From contig CP054936.1 of assembly GCA_013364255.1 (NCBI GenBank), forward strand, positions 3,564,853-3,628,852: a stretch of 64,000 nucleotides of DNA, read 5' to 3'. This stretch comes from Streptomyces seoulensis (GTDB taxonomy: Bacteria; Actinomycetota; Actinomycetes; Streptomycetales; Streptomycetaceae). The notes below the pieces were generated by a model. The model saw only the letters and a list, made by a program, of their open reading frames with translations. It searched no databases and was not told where the DNA came from. Of this stretch, positions 18,527 through 27,157 are shown in pieces. The translations under genes and the position numbers were made by a program. Each line of letters opens with the position of its first letter. The stretch's first letter is position 1.

Positions 18527-18834
18527 AGAAGGCGCGAGGAACCCGCAGAAAACCTACGAGACGGGTTCCCTTCGCCGGTATTGCCCGGATCAGGTACTAG
18601 GGGTCGCCGTCCAGCCCAGTCCTTGCGGCTTTCCGGCCTCTCAGCCCGTCCGTCGACGTCGGCCCCGGCGGATGCGTGACGCGTCTCGCCCAAGTCGGCT
18701 ACTCCGGTCGAACTCCCTCACTCGCCTCGTAGGCCACTTCCAGGATGAACCCGCCGCAACCGGTACGCAACCCCCCAACGAGAGTGAGGGAAGGGCGGGG
18801 AAAGATTGCCGGATTTCACCGGCCGGTAAAGTGA
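18527..18834. other. Intergenic stretch before cobalamin riboswitch
   Basis: About 300 bp without a convincing gene. It contains moderately AT-richer DNA (18760-18835) that presumably holds the promoter of the cobalamin-regulated operon. I see no clear terminator hairpin for the kstR-like gene. Confidence 0.5.
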
Positions 18835-18945
18835 CGGCGTCGTCATCACAGCCGTACGAGGGGAAGCCGGTGCGAATCCGGCGCTGACCCGCAACCGTGA
18901 GCCGCCCCCGGGGGCGGCGAGCCGGACTGCCTCGTACGGCCCGTG
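18835..18945 (+). promoter_or_regulatory. Cobalamin (B12) riboswitch
   Basis: The leader contains the conserved cobalamin core: GGAAGCCGGTGCGAATCCGG, then CGCTGACCCGCAACCGTGAG, in 18862-18901. A perfect closing stem joins 18851-18861 with 18930-18940. This is the B12-sensing element that lowers expression when cobalamin is plentiful. The first downstream start is at 19062, and the five following genes overlap one another, so all should be controlled together. The 3' expression platform between 18945 and 19061 is GC-rich and not resolved by eye. Confidence 0.93.
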
Positions 18946-19061
18946 ACCGGCTCACGTGCGTCGGCGCCCGCCGCCGCACGGCGCCGTCGAGGTATACGGA
19001 GCCGAGCTGCGGGGATGCCCCGTGCTGTCCGGCTCCCCACAGGGAGAGGCATCCGCCGATC

Positions 19062-20294
19062 ATGAACATCCGCCGCTGCGCCGCGGCCCTGGCCGCCGTC
19101 GCCGTGATCGGCATACCGGGCCCCGCCTTCGCCGCCGGCTCGTCGCCTTCCCCGACCGGGCCGGCCACCCTGCCCGCCGGGCTCTACGGCGACACCGACC
19201 CCAAGTACGACGGCGTGTGGCGGCAGTCCCTCGCCCTGCTCGCCCAGCACACCGCCGGGGTGCGGCCCGCCGCCCGGGCCGTGGACTGGCTGACCGGGCA
19301 GCAGTGCGCCGACGGCGCGTTCGCCGCCTTCCGCGCCGACCCGGCCCGCGCCTGCGACGCCAAGGTCATGGTCGACACCAACAGCACGGCCGCCGCCGTC
19401 CAGGCCCTCGCCGCGCTCGGCGGGCACGACGCCGCCACCGGCAAGGCGGTCGCCTGGCTGAAGTCCGCGCAGAACAAGGACGGCGGCTGGGGCTACACGC
19501 CCGGCGGCCCCAGCGACACCAACTCCACCTCGGTCGTCGTCGGCGCGCTCGCCGCGACCGGCGAGAAGCCCGCCGCCGTCCTGAAGGACGGCAAGTCCCC
19601 CTACGACGCGCTGCTCGGCCTCGCCCTGCCGTGCTCCGGCGACGGCGCGGGCGCGTTCGCCTACCAGCCGGACAAGAAGGGCGAGCTGGCCGCCAACGCG
19701 GACGCGACCGCCGCGGGCGTCGTCGCCGCCCTCGGCCAGGGCCTGGCGGCCACGGGCGCGAGCAAGGGGGGCGCGGCCCGGTGCTCCGGCTCCGGGAAGC
19801 CGACGGCCGCGCAGGCCGCCGCCAACGGCGCCGCCTACCTCGCGCACCAGGTCGCCAAGAACGGCTACCTCACCTCCGTGCTGCCCGGCGCCACCGCCCA
19901 GCCCGACTACGGCAACACCGCCGACACGGTCGTCGCGCTGGCCGCGCAGGGCGGGGCCGCGCAGGCGAAGAAGCCGCTTCAGTGGCTGGAGCAGCACTCC
20001 GAGGCGTGGGCCAAGCAGAGCGGCCCGGCCGCCTGGGCCCAGCTCGTCCTCGCCGCCCACGCCACCGGCACCGACCCGCGCGACTTCGGCGGCCTCGACC
20101 TGGTCAAGGCGCTCAACGCCACCGGTCCCGCGCCGCGGTCCACCGACGCGCCCACGCCCGGCGAGGCCGCCGGGACGTCGGCGAAGAGCGGCGGCGGCCA
20201 CGCGTTGTGGTGGACCGGCGGCATCCTCCTTCTCGTCGTCGTCGCCGTCGGGGTCATGCTGGGCGGCCGCCGCAAGCGGGGGCAGCAGCCGTGA
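19062..20294 (+). CDS. Surface transcobalamin/intrinsic-factor-like protein
   Basis: This 410-residue exported protein has a signal peptide (MNIRRCAAALAAVAVIGIPGPAFA). A helical-repeat domain at about 35-330 has alpha/alpha-barrel turns (WLTGQQCADGAFAAFRAD, WLKSAQNKDGGWGYTPGG, NSTSVVVGALAATGE). A linker follows, then a C-terminal membrane helix (WWTGGILLLVVVAVGVMLGG) and a basic tail GRRKRGQQP, anchoring it on the cell surface. The barrel is that of prenyltransferase/transcobalamin-type proteins. Because it is the first gene behind a B12 riboswitch and is coupled to an ECF transporter, I infer that it captures cobalamin outside the membrane; automated labels of prenyltransferase would be misleading. 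AGGGAGAGG precedes the ATG. Confidence 0.8.
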   Translation: MNIRRCAAALAAVAVIGIPGPAFAAGSSPSPTGPATLPAGLYGDTDPKYDGVWRQSLALLAQHTAGVRPAARAVDWLTGQQCADGAFAAFRADPARACDAKVMVDTNSTAAAVQALAALGGHDAATGKAVAWLKSAQNKDGGWGYTPGGPSDTNSTSVVVGALAATGEKPAAVLKDGKSPYDALLGLALPCSGDGAGAFAYQPDKKGELAANADATAAGVVAALGQGLAATGASKGGAARCSGSGKPTAAQAAANGAAYLAHQVAKNGYLTSVLPGATAQPDYGNTADTVVALAAQGGAAQAKKPLQWLEQHSEAWAKQSGPAAWAQLVLAAHATGTDPRDFGGLDLVKALNATGPAPRSTDAPTPGEAAGTSAKSGGGHALWWTGGILLLVVVAVGVMLGGRRKRGQQP

Positions 20295-21010
20295 CCGGCC
20301 GCCCGCGCACGCCGTACGCCCTGCCCGTCCTGCTGCTGGCCGCCGCCCTCCTGCTGGTGGCGGCGGGCGCGGGCACGGCGCAGGCCGTGGGCTACCGCTA
20401 CTGGTCCTTCTGGGACCGGGACGGCGGCCGGTGGACGTACGCCACCGAGGGGCCGTCGACGGCCCGTCCGGCCGACGGCGACGTGCAGGGGCTGCGGTTC
20501 GCGGTCAGCGAGGACTCCCAGGACGCGGCCCGGCCGCGCGGCGCGGCCGACTTCGCCGCGATCTGCGCGGGCACGCCGGCCCGGCACGGCCAGAAGCGGG
20601 TGGCGCTCGTCCTCGACTTCGGCACGAAGGCCGACGCCCCGGCCGGCGAGGCTCCGCCCGCCGCTCGCACCGCCTGCGCCCGGGTGTCCTCGGACGCGAC
20701 GACGGCGGAGGCGCTGGCGGCGGTCGCCAAGCCCCTGCGCTACGACACCAACGCCCTGCTGTGCGCGATCGCCGGCTACCCGGCGCAGGGCTGCGGCGAA
20801 CAGGTCTCGGGCAAGGGGCCGGACGCGGGCAAGGGGTCGGAGACGGCCGCCGCGAGCGATGCGTCCGGGAACTCCGGGGACTCCGGTAACTCCGGTAACT
20901 CCGGTGGGAAGGGCGGCGGGCCGTCGGTCGGGCTCGTCGCGGGCGGCGCGATCGTCGCCGTCCTCGCCGGCGCCGCCGTCTGGCAGGCCCGGCGGCGCCG
21001 GGATGCGTAG
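20291..21010 (+). CDS. SCO2322-family surface protein
   Basis: This 239-residue exported protein has a signal peptide (about residues 9-36), a globular extracellular part starting YRYWSFWDRDGGRWTYATEGPS with four cysteines, a Ser/Gly/Asn repeat linker (GNSGDSGNSGNSGG) and a C-terminal membrane helix with a basic end (ARRRRDA). It matches what is known as the SCO2322 family, found beside this transporter in Streptomyces. GTGA overlap with the preceding gene and an 8-bp overlap with the next show tight coupling. Its job is not established. By context it may help deliver cobalamin or a precursor to the ECF complex. Confidence 0.82.
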   Translation: MTGRPRTPYALPVLLLAAALLLVAAGAGTAQAVGYRYWSFWDRDGGRWTYATEGPSTARPADGDVQGLRFAVSEDSQDAARPRGAADFAAICAGTPARHGQKRVALVLDFGTKADAPAGEAPPAARTACARVSSDATTAEALAAVAKPLRYDTNALLCAIAGYPAQGCGEQVSGKGPDAGKGSETAAASDASGNSGDSGNSGNSGGKGGGPSVGLVAGGAIVAVLAGAAVWQARRRRDA

Positions 21011-22196
21011 GACGCCGGACGGCGCGGACGCGGGCGGCGACCCGGCCGCGGCCGCGCGGACCCGCCCGGCGGCCGTCGCCCCCGGCCCGCGCGGCACGCC
21101 CGGCCGCTCCGGGGCGCGCCGGGCGGCCGGTGTGCACGCCGGGGCGTGGTGGGTGTGGGCGCTGGCGCTCGGCGTCGGGGCCACCCGGACCAGCAACCCG
21201 CTGCTGCTGGGGCTGCTGCTCGCGGTGTCCGCGTACGTCGTGGTGACGTGCCGGGCGAACACGCCCTCGGCCCGCTCGTACGCCGCCTTCGTGCGGCTCG
21301 GGCTCGCCGTGCTCGGCATCCGGCTGTTCTTCGCCGTCGTGCTCGGCTCGCCGATCCCCGGCTCGCACGTCCTGCTCACCCTGCCCGAGGCGCCGCTGCC
21401 GCACTGGGCGCAGGGCATCCGGCTGGGCGGCCGGGTGACGGCGGAGGCGCTGCTGTTCGCCCTGTACGACGGCCTGAAGCTGGCCACCCTGCTGGTCTGC
21501 GTCGGCGCGGCCAACGCCCTCGCCGCGCCCGCCCGGCTCCTGAAGTCGCTGCCCGGCGCGCTCTACGAGATGGGCGTCGCCGTCGTCGTCGCGCTCACCT
21601 TCGCCCCGCACCTGGTCGCCGACGGCCGCAGGCTGCGCGCCGCCCGCCGGCTGCGCGGCCGTCCCGACCGGGGCCTGCGCGGCCTCGTGCACGTCGGACT
21701 GCCGGTGCTGGAGGGCGCGTTGGAGCGCTCCGTGGCCCTGGCCGCCGCGATGGACGCCCGCGGCTACGGCCGCACCGCCGAGGTCACCCCCGCCGTGCGC
21801 CGCACCACCGCCGCCCTCACCCTCGGCGGTCTGCTCGGGGTGTGCGCGGGGACGTACGGGCTGCTCACCGCGGCGGGCGGTACCTACGGTCTGCCCGTCC
21901 TCCTCGCCGGACTCGCCGCCGCCCTGGCCGGGCTCCGGCTCGGCGGCCGCCGTTCGCCGCGCACCCGTTACCGCCCCGACGCCTGGAACCCGCGCTCCTG
22001 CCTGGTCGCCGGCTCCGGAGTGGCGGTCGCCGCGCTGCTCTCCCTGGCCGCCGCCCGCGACCCGGACGCCCTGCACCCGGGGGTCGTCCCGCTGGTCGCG
22101 CCCGCGCTGCCGCTGTGGCCCGCCGCCGCCGTACTGCTCGCGCTGGCCCCCGCCTTCGCCGCCCCCGGAACCACCGCCCGCAAGGAGCCGTCGTGA
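21003..22196 (+). CDS. ECF transporter T component (CbiQ-like)
   Basis: This 397-residue membrane protein of the CbiQ/EcfT family has about six membrane helices. The cytoplasmic coupling region contains the characteristic Ala-Arg-Gly-type signature AAAMDARGYGR (about residues 248-258), which contacts the ATPases. An N-terminal extension of about 45 residues is Pro/Arg/Gly-rich. It overlaps the previous gene by 8 bp and the ATPase gene by 4 bp. It is the energy-coupling membrane scaffold for the S component encoded two genes downstream. Confidence 0.88.
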   Translation: MRRTPDGADAGGDPAAAARTRPAAVAPGPRGTPGRSGARRAAGVHAGAWWVWALALGVGATRTSNPLLLGLLLAVSAYVVVTCRANTPSARSYAAFVRLGLAVLGIRLFFAVVLGSPIPGSHVLLTLPEAPLPHWAQGIRLGGRVTAEALLFALYDGLKLATLLVCVGAANALAAPARLLKSLPGALYEMGVAVVVALTFAPHLVADGRRLRAARRLRGRPDRGLRGLVHVGLPVLEGALERSVALAAAMDARGYGRTAEVTPAVRRTTAALTLGGLLGVCAGTYGLLTAAGGTYGLPVLLAGLAAALAGLRLGGRRSPRTRYRPDAWNPRSCLVAGSGVAVAALLSLAAARDPDALHPGVVPLVAPALPLWPAAAVLLALAPAFAAPGTTARKEPS

Positions 22197-23989
22197 TCCG
22201 CTTCGAGGACGTCTCCGTGACCTACGACGGCGTACCCGAACCCACCGTCGCCGCGGTGGACTTCACGGTGCCCGAGGGCGAACTCGTGCTGCTGGCCGGG
22301 CCGTCCGGCGTGGGCAAGTCCACGATCCTGGGCGCGGTGAGCGGACTGGTGCCGCACTTCACCGGCGGCACCCTGCGCGGCCGGGTCACCGTGGCCGGCC
22401 GGGACACCCGCACCCACAAGCCGCGCGAGCTGGCCGACGTGGTCGGCACCGTGGGCCAGGACCCGCTGTCGCACTTCGTCACCGACACCGTCGAGGACGA
22501 ACTCGCCTACGGCATGGAGTCGCTGGGGCTCGCACCGGACGTGATGCGGCGGCGCGTGGAGGAGACGCTCGACCTGCTGGGCCTGGCCGCCCTGCGCGAC
22601 CGTCCCATCGCCACGCTCTCCGGCGGCCAGCAGCAGCGGGTCGCGATCGGCTCCGTCCTGACCCCGCACCCCCAGGTGCTGGTCCTGGACGAGCCGACCT
22701 CGGCGCTGGACCCGGCCGCCGCCGAGGAGGTGCTCGCCGTCCTCCAGCGGCTCGTGCACGATCTCGGCACGACCGTCCTGCTGGCCGAGCACCGCCTCGA
22801 ACGCGTCGTCCAGTACGCCGACCAGGTCGTCCTGCTGCCCGCCCCGGGCGCGGCCCCGCTGCTGGGCGCCCCGGCGGACATCATGGCCGTGTCGCCGGTG
22901 TACCCGCCGGTGGTGGACCTGGGCCGGCTGGCCGGCTGGTCCCCGCTCCCCCTCACCGTCCGCGACGCCCGCCGCCGCGCGACCCCCCTGCGCGACCGCC
23001 TGGCCGCCCACACCCCGCCCACCCCCACGCCGGCCACCGCGCCGGGCACGACCACCGCCGCGTCAGCCCCCGCGCCGGGCACGACCACCGCCGCGTCAGC
23101 CCCCGCGTCGGCCGGGGCGCCGGGCGCGGACGCCGCCGTACCGGGCGCCCCGAGCGACACGGCCGCATCCGCGCCCCGCCCCGCGTCGCGGCTGCGCCTC
23201 CGTCGCCGCCGGGGCGCCGTCCCCGCCGAGGACGGCGCCGTCGTCGCCGAGGTGCGCGGGCTCGGCGTCCGCCGTGACGGCGTGCGGGCGCTGCGGGACG
23301 TGGACCTGACCGTCGCCCCGGGCGAGACCGTCGCGCTGATGGGACGCAACGGGGCCGGCAAGTCCACCCTGCTCGGCTCGCTGGTCGGCCTGGTGCAGCC
23401 CTCGGCCGGACAGGTCCGCGTCGGCGGCGCGGTCCCGCACCGCACCCCGCCGCGCGAACTGGTCCGCCGCGTCGGCCTGGTCCCGCAGGAGCCGCGCGAC
23501 CTCCTCTACGCCGACACCGTCGCCGCCGAGTGCGCCGCCGCCGACCAGGACGCGCAGGCCGCGCCCGGCGCCTGCCGCGCCCTGGTCTCCGCGCTGCTGC
23601 CCGGCGTCACCGACGCCACCCACCCCCGCGACCTGTCCGAGGGCCAGCGGCTGGCGCTCGCGCTGGCCGTCGTCCTCACCGCCCGCCCGCCGCTGCTCCT
23701 GCTGGACGAGCCGACCCGCGGCCTCGACTACGGCGCGAAGGCCCGTCTGGTCGCCGAGCTGCGCGCGCTGGCCGCCGCCGGGCACGCGATCGTGCTCGCC
23801 ACGCACGACGTGGAGCTGGCCGCGGAACTCGCCCACCGGGTGGTGCTGCTCGCCGAGGGCGAGGTGATCGCCGACGGCCCCACCGCCGAGGTGGTCGTCT
23901 CCTCCCCCTCCTACGCCCCCCAGGTCACCAAGATCCTCGCCCCGCAGCGCTGGCTCACCGTCGCCCAGGTCCGCGAGGCCCTCGCATGA
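22193..23989 (+). CDS. Fused ECF transporter ATPases (A and A')
   Basis: This 598-residue cytoplasmic protein has two ABC ATPase domains. The first (about 1-250) has LLAGPSGVGKSTILG, LSGGQQQRVAIGS and VLVLDEPTSALD. The second (about 345-590) has LMGRNGAGKSTLLG, LSEGQRLALALAVVL and LLLLDEPTRGLD. They are joined by a Pro/Ala/Thr-rich linker of about 90 residues that contains an exact 33-bp tandem duplication. The second signature motif reads LSEGQ instead of LSGGQ. The fusion of EcfA and EcfA' is common in actinobacterial cobalt/B12 and other vitamin transporters. The GTG start overlaps the EcfT stop. Confidence 0.92.
   Translation: MIRFEDVSVTYDGVPEPTVAAVDFTVPEGELVLLAGPSGVGKSTILGAVSGLVPHFTGGTLRGRVTVAGRDTRTHKPRELADVVGTVGQDPLSHFVTDTVEDELAYGMESLGLAPDVMRRRVEETLDLLGLAALRDRPIATLSGGQQQRVAIGSVLTPHPQVLVLDEPTSALDPAAAEEVLAVLQRLVHDLGTTVLLAEHRLERVVQYADQVVLLPAPGAAPLLGAPADIMAVSPVYPPVVDLGRLAGWSPLPLTVRDARRRATPLRDRLAAHTPPTPTPATAPGTTTAASAPAPGTTTAASAPASAGAPGADAAVPGAPSDTAASAPRPASRLRLRRRRGAVPAEDGAVVAEVRGLGVRRDGVRALRDVDLTVAPGETVALMGRNGAGKSTLLGSLVGLVQPSAGQVRVGGAVPHRTPPRELVRRVGLVPQEPRDLLYADTVAAECAAADQDAQAAPGACRALVSALLPGVTDATHPRDLSEGQRLALALAVVLTARPPLLLLDEPTRGLDYGAKARLVAELRALAAAGHAIVLATHDVELAAELAHRVVLLAEGEVIADGPTAEVVVSSPSYAPQVTKILAPQRWLTVAQVREALA
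23041..23106 (+). repeat. Exact 33-bp tandem duplication in ATPase linker
   Basis: Positions 23041-23073 are repeated identically at 23074-23106, adding 11 residues (APGTTTAASAP) twice in the linker between the two ATPase domains. Its exactness suggests a recent slippage event. Confidence 0.9.
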
Positions 23990-24873
23990 CCGCCCGCACC
24001 CCCGCGCCCACCCCGGCGGGCACCCCCACCCGGACGGCCGCGCCCACCACCCGGACGGACGTCCAGGCCCGCGCCGTACGTCTCGGCCCCCGCTCCCTCG
24101 CCGCGCTGCTCCTGGTCAGCGCGGTCGGGGCGGCCGGATTCCTGTGGCCGTTCCTCGCCCCGCCCACCTCGCGGCTCAGCGCGCACGCGCAGGACGCGCC
24201 GTGGCTGTTCGCGGGCCTGCTGGTGCTGCTGGTCGCGGTCGTCGCCGCGACGATCGCCGAGTCCGGGCTCGGCCCGAAGGCCGTCGCCATGCTGGGCGTG
24301 CTCGCCGCGACCGGCGCCGCGCTGCGCCCGATCGGCGCGGGGACGGCCGGTCTGGAGCCGATGTTCTTCCTGATGGTGCTGAGCGGCCGCGTCCTCGGTC
24401 CCGGCTTCGGCTACGTGCTCGGCTCGGTCACCATGTTCGCCTCCGCGCTGCTCACCGGCGGGGTCGGGCCGTGGCTGCCGTTCCAGATGCTGGCGATGGG
24501 CTGGTTCACGATGGGCGCGGGCCTGCTGCCCGGCCCGGACCGGCTGCGCGGCCGGGCGGAACTCCTCCTGCTCGCCGTGTACGGCTTCCTCGCCGCCTTC
24601 GCCTACGGCACGATCATGAACCTGGCCGGCTGGCCCTTCATGGGCGCCCTCGCCTCCTCCATCGCCTTCGACCCGCACGCGGCCGTCCCCGCCAACCTGG
24701 CCCGGTTCGTCGCGTACTGCCTGGCCACCTCGCTGGGCTGGGACCTGGGGCGGGCCGTCGTCACCGTGGTGCTGACCCTGGTCGTCGGTCCTGCGGTACT
24801 CCGGGCGCTGCGCCGGGCCACCCGAAGGGCGGCCTTCGAGACGCCGGTCACCTTCGACACGCCCGAAAGCTGA
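23986..24873 (+). CDS. ECF transporter S component (cobalamin-type)
   Basis: This 295-residue membrane protein has a disordered Thr/Pro-rich N-terminus (about 35 residues) and then about six to seven helices, with glycine-rich helix packing (MFFLMVLSGRVLGPGFGYVLGSVTMFASALLTGGVGPWLPFQMLAMGW) typical of ECF substrate-binding subunits of the CbrT/B12 kind. It ends the riboswitch-controlled operon with a 4-bp overlap to the ATPase gene. Context points to cobalamin or cobinamide rather than cobalt, since CbiM/CbiN-type cobalt subunits are absent. Confidence 0.85.
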   Translation: MTARTPAPTPAGTPTRTAAPTTRTDVQARAVRLGPRSLAALLLVSAVGAAGFLWPFLAPPTSRLSAHAQDAPWLFAGLLVLLVAVVAATIAESGLGPKAVAMLGVLAATGAALRPIGAGTAGLEPMFFLMVLSGRVLGPGFGYVLGSVTMFASALLTGGVGPWLPFQMLAMGWFTMGAGLLPGPDRLRGRAELLLLAVYGFLAAFAYGTIMNLAGWPFMGALASSIAFDPHAAVPANLARFVAYCLATSLGWDLGRAVVTVVLTLVVGPAVLRALRRATRRAAFETPVTFDTPES

Positions 24874-25217
24874 CCGCAACGTCACGACCTGCGCACCCAC
24901 CGCGACGGCCCCGGTGAAGCACCCCACATGACCCGAATCACCTACGAAACGCGACCGTAGATCCAACCGGGTGAGACGTTCGCGGCTTTACCCGCGCCGA
25001 CCTGCGGTTTGAGACGCCGCTCACACGAACGGTCCACGCCCGGGTTGCGACGACAACTAGTAAAAGGGGTGGTTGCGTCCGGTTTTCCCGGCTGCTTCTC
25101 TGGAGCACGTCGCAAGGAGCCGACGGTCCTCACGGGTCGCGGCGCCAGGCAGTCCCTCCCCGCGTCAGCGGGCTCCGGCTGTTCGCGATCCCCCGTCCCC
25201 GACGCAAGAGGTATTCC
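24874..25217. other. Intergenic leader region of secreted transglycosylase
   Basis: These 344 bp have no gene that I can support. The part near 25055-25070 (ACTAGTAAAAGG) is AT-rich for this genome and probably contains the promoter of the transglycosylase gene. I looked for a c-di-AMP (ydaO) riboswitch, common before cell-wall hydrolase genes in Streptomyces, and did not find its conserved core. Confidence 0.5.
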
Positions 25218-25637
25218 GTGTCCGTCTCCTTCATCAGCCGCATCGCCACTCCGAAGAAGGCCCTCTCCACCGCCGCCGTGGCCGCCGCCACCGTCGGCAT
25301 GGCCCTCTCCGCCGCCCCCGCCCACGCGGCCACCGCCACCGGTTCGGCCGCCGACGCGAAGACGATCGCGCACCAGATGATCCCGGACGCCGCGCAGTTC
25401 AACGCCTTCAGCCGTATCGTCGAGCACGAGAGCGGCTGGAACATCCACGCCACCAACGCCTCCTCCGGCGCCTACGGCCTGGTCCAGGCGCTGCCGGCCT
25501 CGAAGATGTCCACGGCCGGCGCCGACTGGAAGACCAACCCCAAGACGCAGATCAAGTGGGGTCTGGACTACATGAACTCCCGCTACGGCAGCCCGGCCAA
25601 GGCCTGGAACTTCTGGCAGGCCAACGGCTGGTACTGA
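25218..25637 (+). CDS. Secreted lytic transglycosylase (SLT-like)
   Basis: This 139-residue protein has a signal peptide ending AAPAHAATA and a small goose-lysozyme-like/SLT domain. The catalytic Glu is in IVEHESGWNIHATNASSGAYGLVQALPASKM, followed by WGLDYMNSRYGSPAKAWNFWQANGWY, the usual C-terminal pattern of this Streptomyces family. It should cut peptidoglycan glycan strands outside the cell. The GTG at 25218 is preceded by AAGAGG. No LysM or other wall-binding domain is fused, so it is a minimal form. Confidence 0.9.
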   Translation: MSVSFISRIATPKKALSTAAVAAATVGMALSAAPAHAATATGSAADAKTIAHQMIPDAAQFNAFSRIVEHESGWNIHATNASSGAYGLVQALPASKMSTAGADWKTNPKTQIKWGLDYMNSRYGSPAKAWNFWQANGWY

Positions 25638-25718
25638 GCCACCCCTCGGTCCTGAGCCGCCTTTTCAGGAGCATGGCGCCGGCGACCCCGGTTTGAGCCA
25701 CCTCACGGCACTCGTGGA

Positions 25719-25750
25719 GGCGGCGGCCCCCGATCCCCTGGGCCGCCGCC
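25719..25750 (+). terminator. Perfect 11-bp hairpin after transglycosylase gene
   Basis: Positions 25719-25729 pair with 25740-25750 around a 10-nt loop, 82 bp after the transglycosylase stop codon. Confidence 0.7.
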
Positions 25751-25818
25751 TTCGCCGTGCCCTCCGCTTTCCGCCGCGTCCGGCAGCCGCCCGGGCGCGG
25801 TTCTGCTTCTCTGGTCCC

Positions 25819-26544
25819 ATGACAGCGGACGCGCAGCCGGAGGACGCCCACCCGCACGGCGGCCCGCACGGCGGCCCGCCGGACGATCCCGAGTCCCGTG
25901 GTCTGCGCCTGGTGGCGGTGCTGCTGGGCCTGACCGTGGTCAGCGGGATGATCGACGCGGTGAGCTACCTCGGCCTCGGCCACGTCTTCACCGCCAACAT
26001 GACCGGCAACGTGGTCGTCCTCGGCTTCGCCGCCGCGGGCGCGCCCGGCTTCTCCATCCCGCACACCGCCACCTCGCTGGCCTGCTTCCTGGTCGGCGCG
26101 CTGGCCGGAGGCAGGGTCGCGGCCCGCTACGGCGGTGTGTCGCGCCGCGCCTGGGCCCGGGTGACGCTGGCCGCCGAGGCGGTGCTGGTCGGCGCGTCGG
26201 CGGCGGTCGCCTACGCCGCGCCGGGCGCCGCCGCGACGGTGTACGCGCTGATCGCGCTCACCGCCTTCGCGATGGGCCTGCGCAACGCCACGGTCCGCAA
26301 GCTGGGCGTCGCCGACCTGACCACCACCGTCCTGACGATGACCCTCACCGGCCTGGCCTCCGACTCCCGCGCCGCCGGCGGCCCCGGCCACCGCTCCCCG
26401 CGCCGCGTCGCGGCGGTCGTCGCAATGCTGCTGGGGGCCGCGCTGGGCGGGTGGCTGGTGCTCCACCGCGACCTGGGCACACCGCTGCTGATCTCGGCGG
26501 CGGCCGCCGGGGTGCTGGCGGCGGTGACGTCGGGCCGGGAGTGA
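25819..26544 (+). CDS. DUF1275 (YoaK-like) membrane protein
   Basis: This 241-residue integral membrane protein has six predicted helices and the family hallmarks SGMIDAVSYLGLGHVFTANMTGNVVVLG (near residue 40) and MGLRNATVRKLGVADLTTTVLTMTLTGLA (near residue 155). The histidine-rich N-terminus (HPHGGPHGGP) is unusual and might bind metal. ATG 25819 is the first methionine next to the family-like region; no strong ribosome site is visible. The function of DUF1275 proteins is not established; transport has been proposed. Confidence 0.85.
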   Translation: MTADAQPEDAHPHGGPHGGPPDDPESRGLRLVAVLLGLTVVSGMIDAVSYLGLGHVFTANMTGNVVVLGFAAAGAPGFSIPHTATSLACFLVGALAGGRVAARYGGVSRRAWARVTLAAEAVLVGASAAVAYAAPGAAATVYALIALTAFAMGLRNATVRKLGVADLTTTVLTMTLTGLASDSRAAGGPGHRSPRRVAAVVAMLLGAALGGWLVLHRDLGTPLLISAAAAGVLAAVTSGRE

Positions 26545-26551
26545 GGTCAGC

Positions 26552-27118
26552 TCACCGGTCCGCGCCGCCGCCCAGGTCCACGTCCGCGGCCGCCGCGATC
26601 CCGGCCGTGCGGCCCGGCGCCTTCTGGTGGCTCCAGTACAGGTTGGTGTGGGCTATGACCTGCTCCGGGGGCGGGGAGCCGTAGGCGGAGGTGTCCGTCG
26701 TGGTGTGGGCGTCGGCGACCAGGAGCGTGTCGTAACCGCGCACGAGCGCGCCGTGCAGGGTGGAGCGGATGCACACGTCGGTGGAGGCGCCGGCCACGAC
26801 GAGCCGGCCGACCCCGAGACCCGACAGCACCTTTTCCAGGGTGGTGTCCTCGAAGGAGTCGCCGTAGTTCTTGTGGATCAGCGGCTCCGCCTCGTGCGGC
26901 GTCAGCTCGGGGACGATCCGCCAGAGGTCGCTGCCCTTCGGCATGTCCTCGTCGGCGTGCTGCACCCAGACGACGGGGACCTCCTCCCGCCGGGCCCGCT
27001 CCACCAGCGCCGCGATGTTCGCGACGACAGCGTCACGGTCGTACGCCGTGCCGACCACGTCGTTCTGCACGTCCACGACGAGAAGGGCGGTGTTGGGCCG
27101 CTCCTGAAGTGTGGTCAT
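26552..27118 (-). CDS. Isochorismatase-family cysteine hydrolase
   Basis: This 188-residue cytoplasmic hydrolase has a family triad: Asp16 in LLVVDVQND, Lys in LIHKNYGDSFEDT and the nucleophile Cys in VVAGASTDVCIRSTLHGAL. A cis-peptide precedes the nucleophile loop in this fold. Substrates in the family include isochorismate, nicotinamide and carbamoyl compounds; the gene has no biosynthetic neighbours that would decide. It ends 7 bp from the convergent DUF1275 gene and starts at ATG 27118. Confidence 0.88.
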   Translation of the reverse strand: MTTLQERPNTALLVVDVQNDVVGTAYDRDAVVANIAALVERARREEVPVVWVQHADEDMPKGSDLWRIVPELTPHEAEPLIHKNYGDSFEDTTLEKVLSGLGVGRLVVAGASTDVCIRSTLHGALVRGYDTLLVADAHTTTDTSAYGSPPPEQVIAHTNLYWSHQKAPGRTAGIAAAADVDLGGGADR

Positions 27119-27157
27119 CGTTCCCCCAAACGCCTGCCTGAACTGTCTGCGCCCACC

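Noticed and set aside
24890..25217. Possible ydaO (c-di-AMP) riboswitch before the transglycosylase gene
   Set aside because: The position and gene type fit, but the conserved 3' core (GAACCCG...CAGCTAACC-like) and the matching 5' motif are absent.
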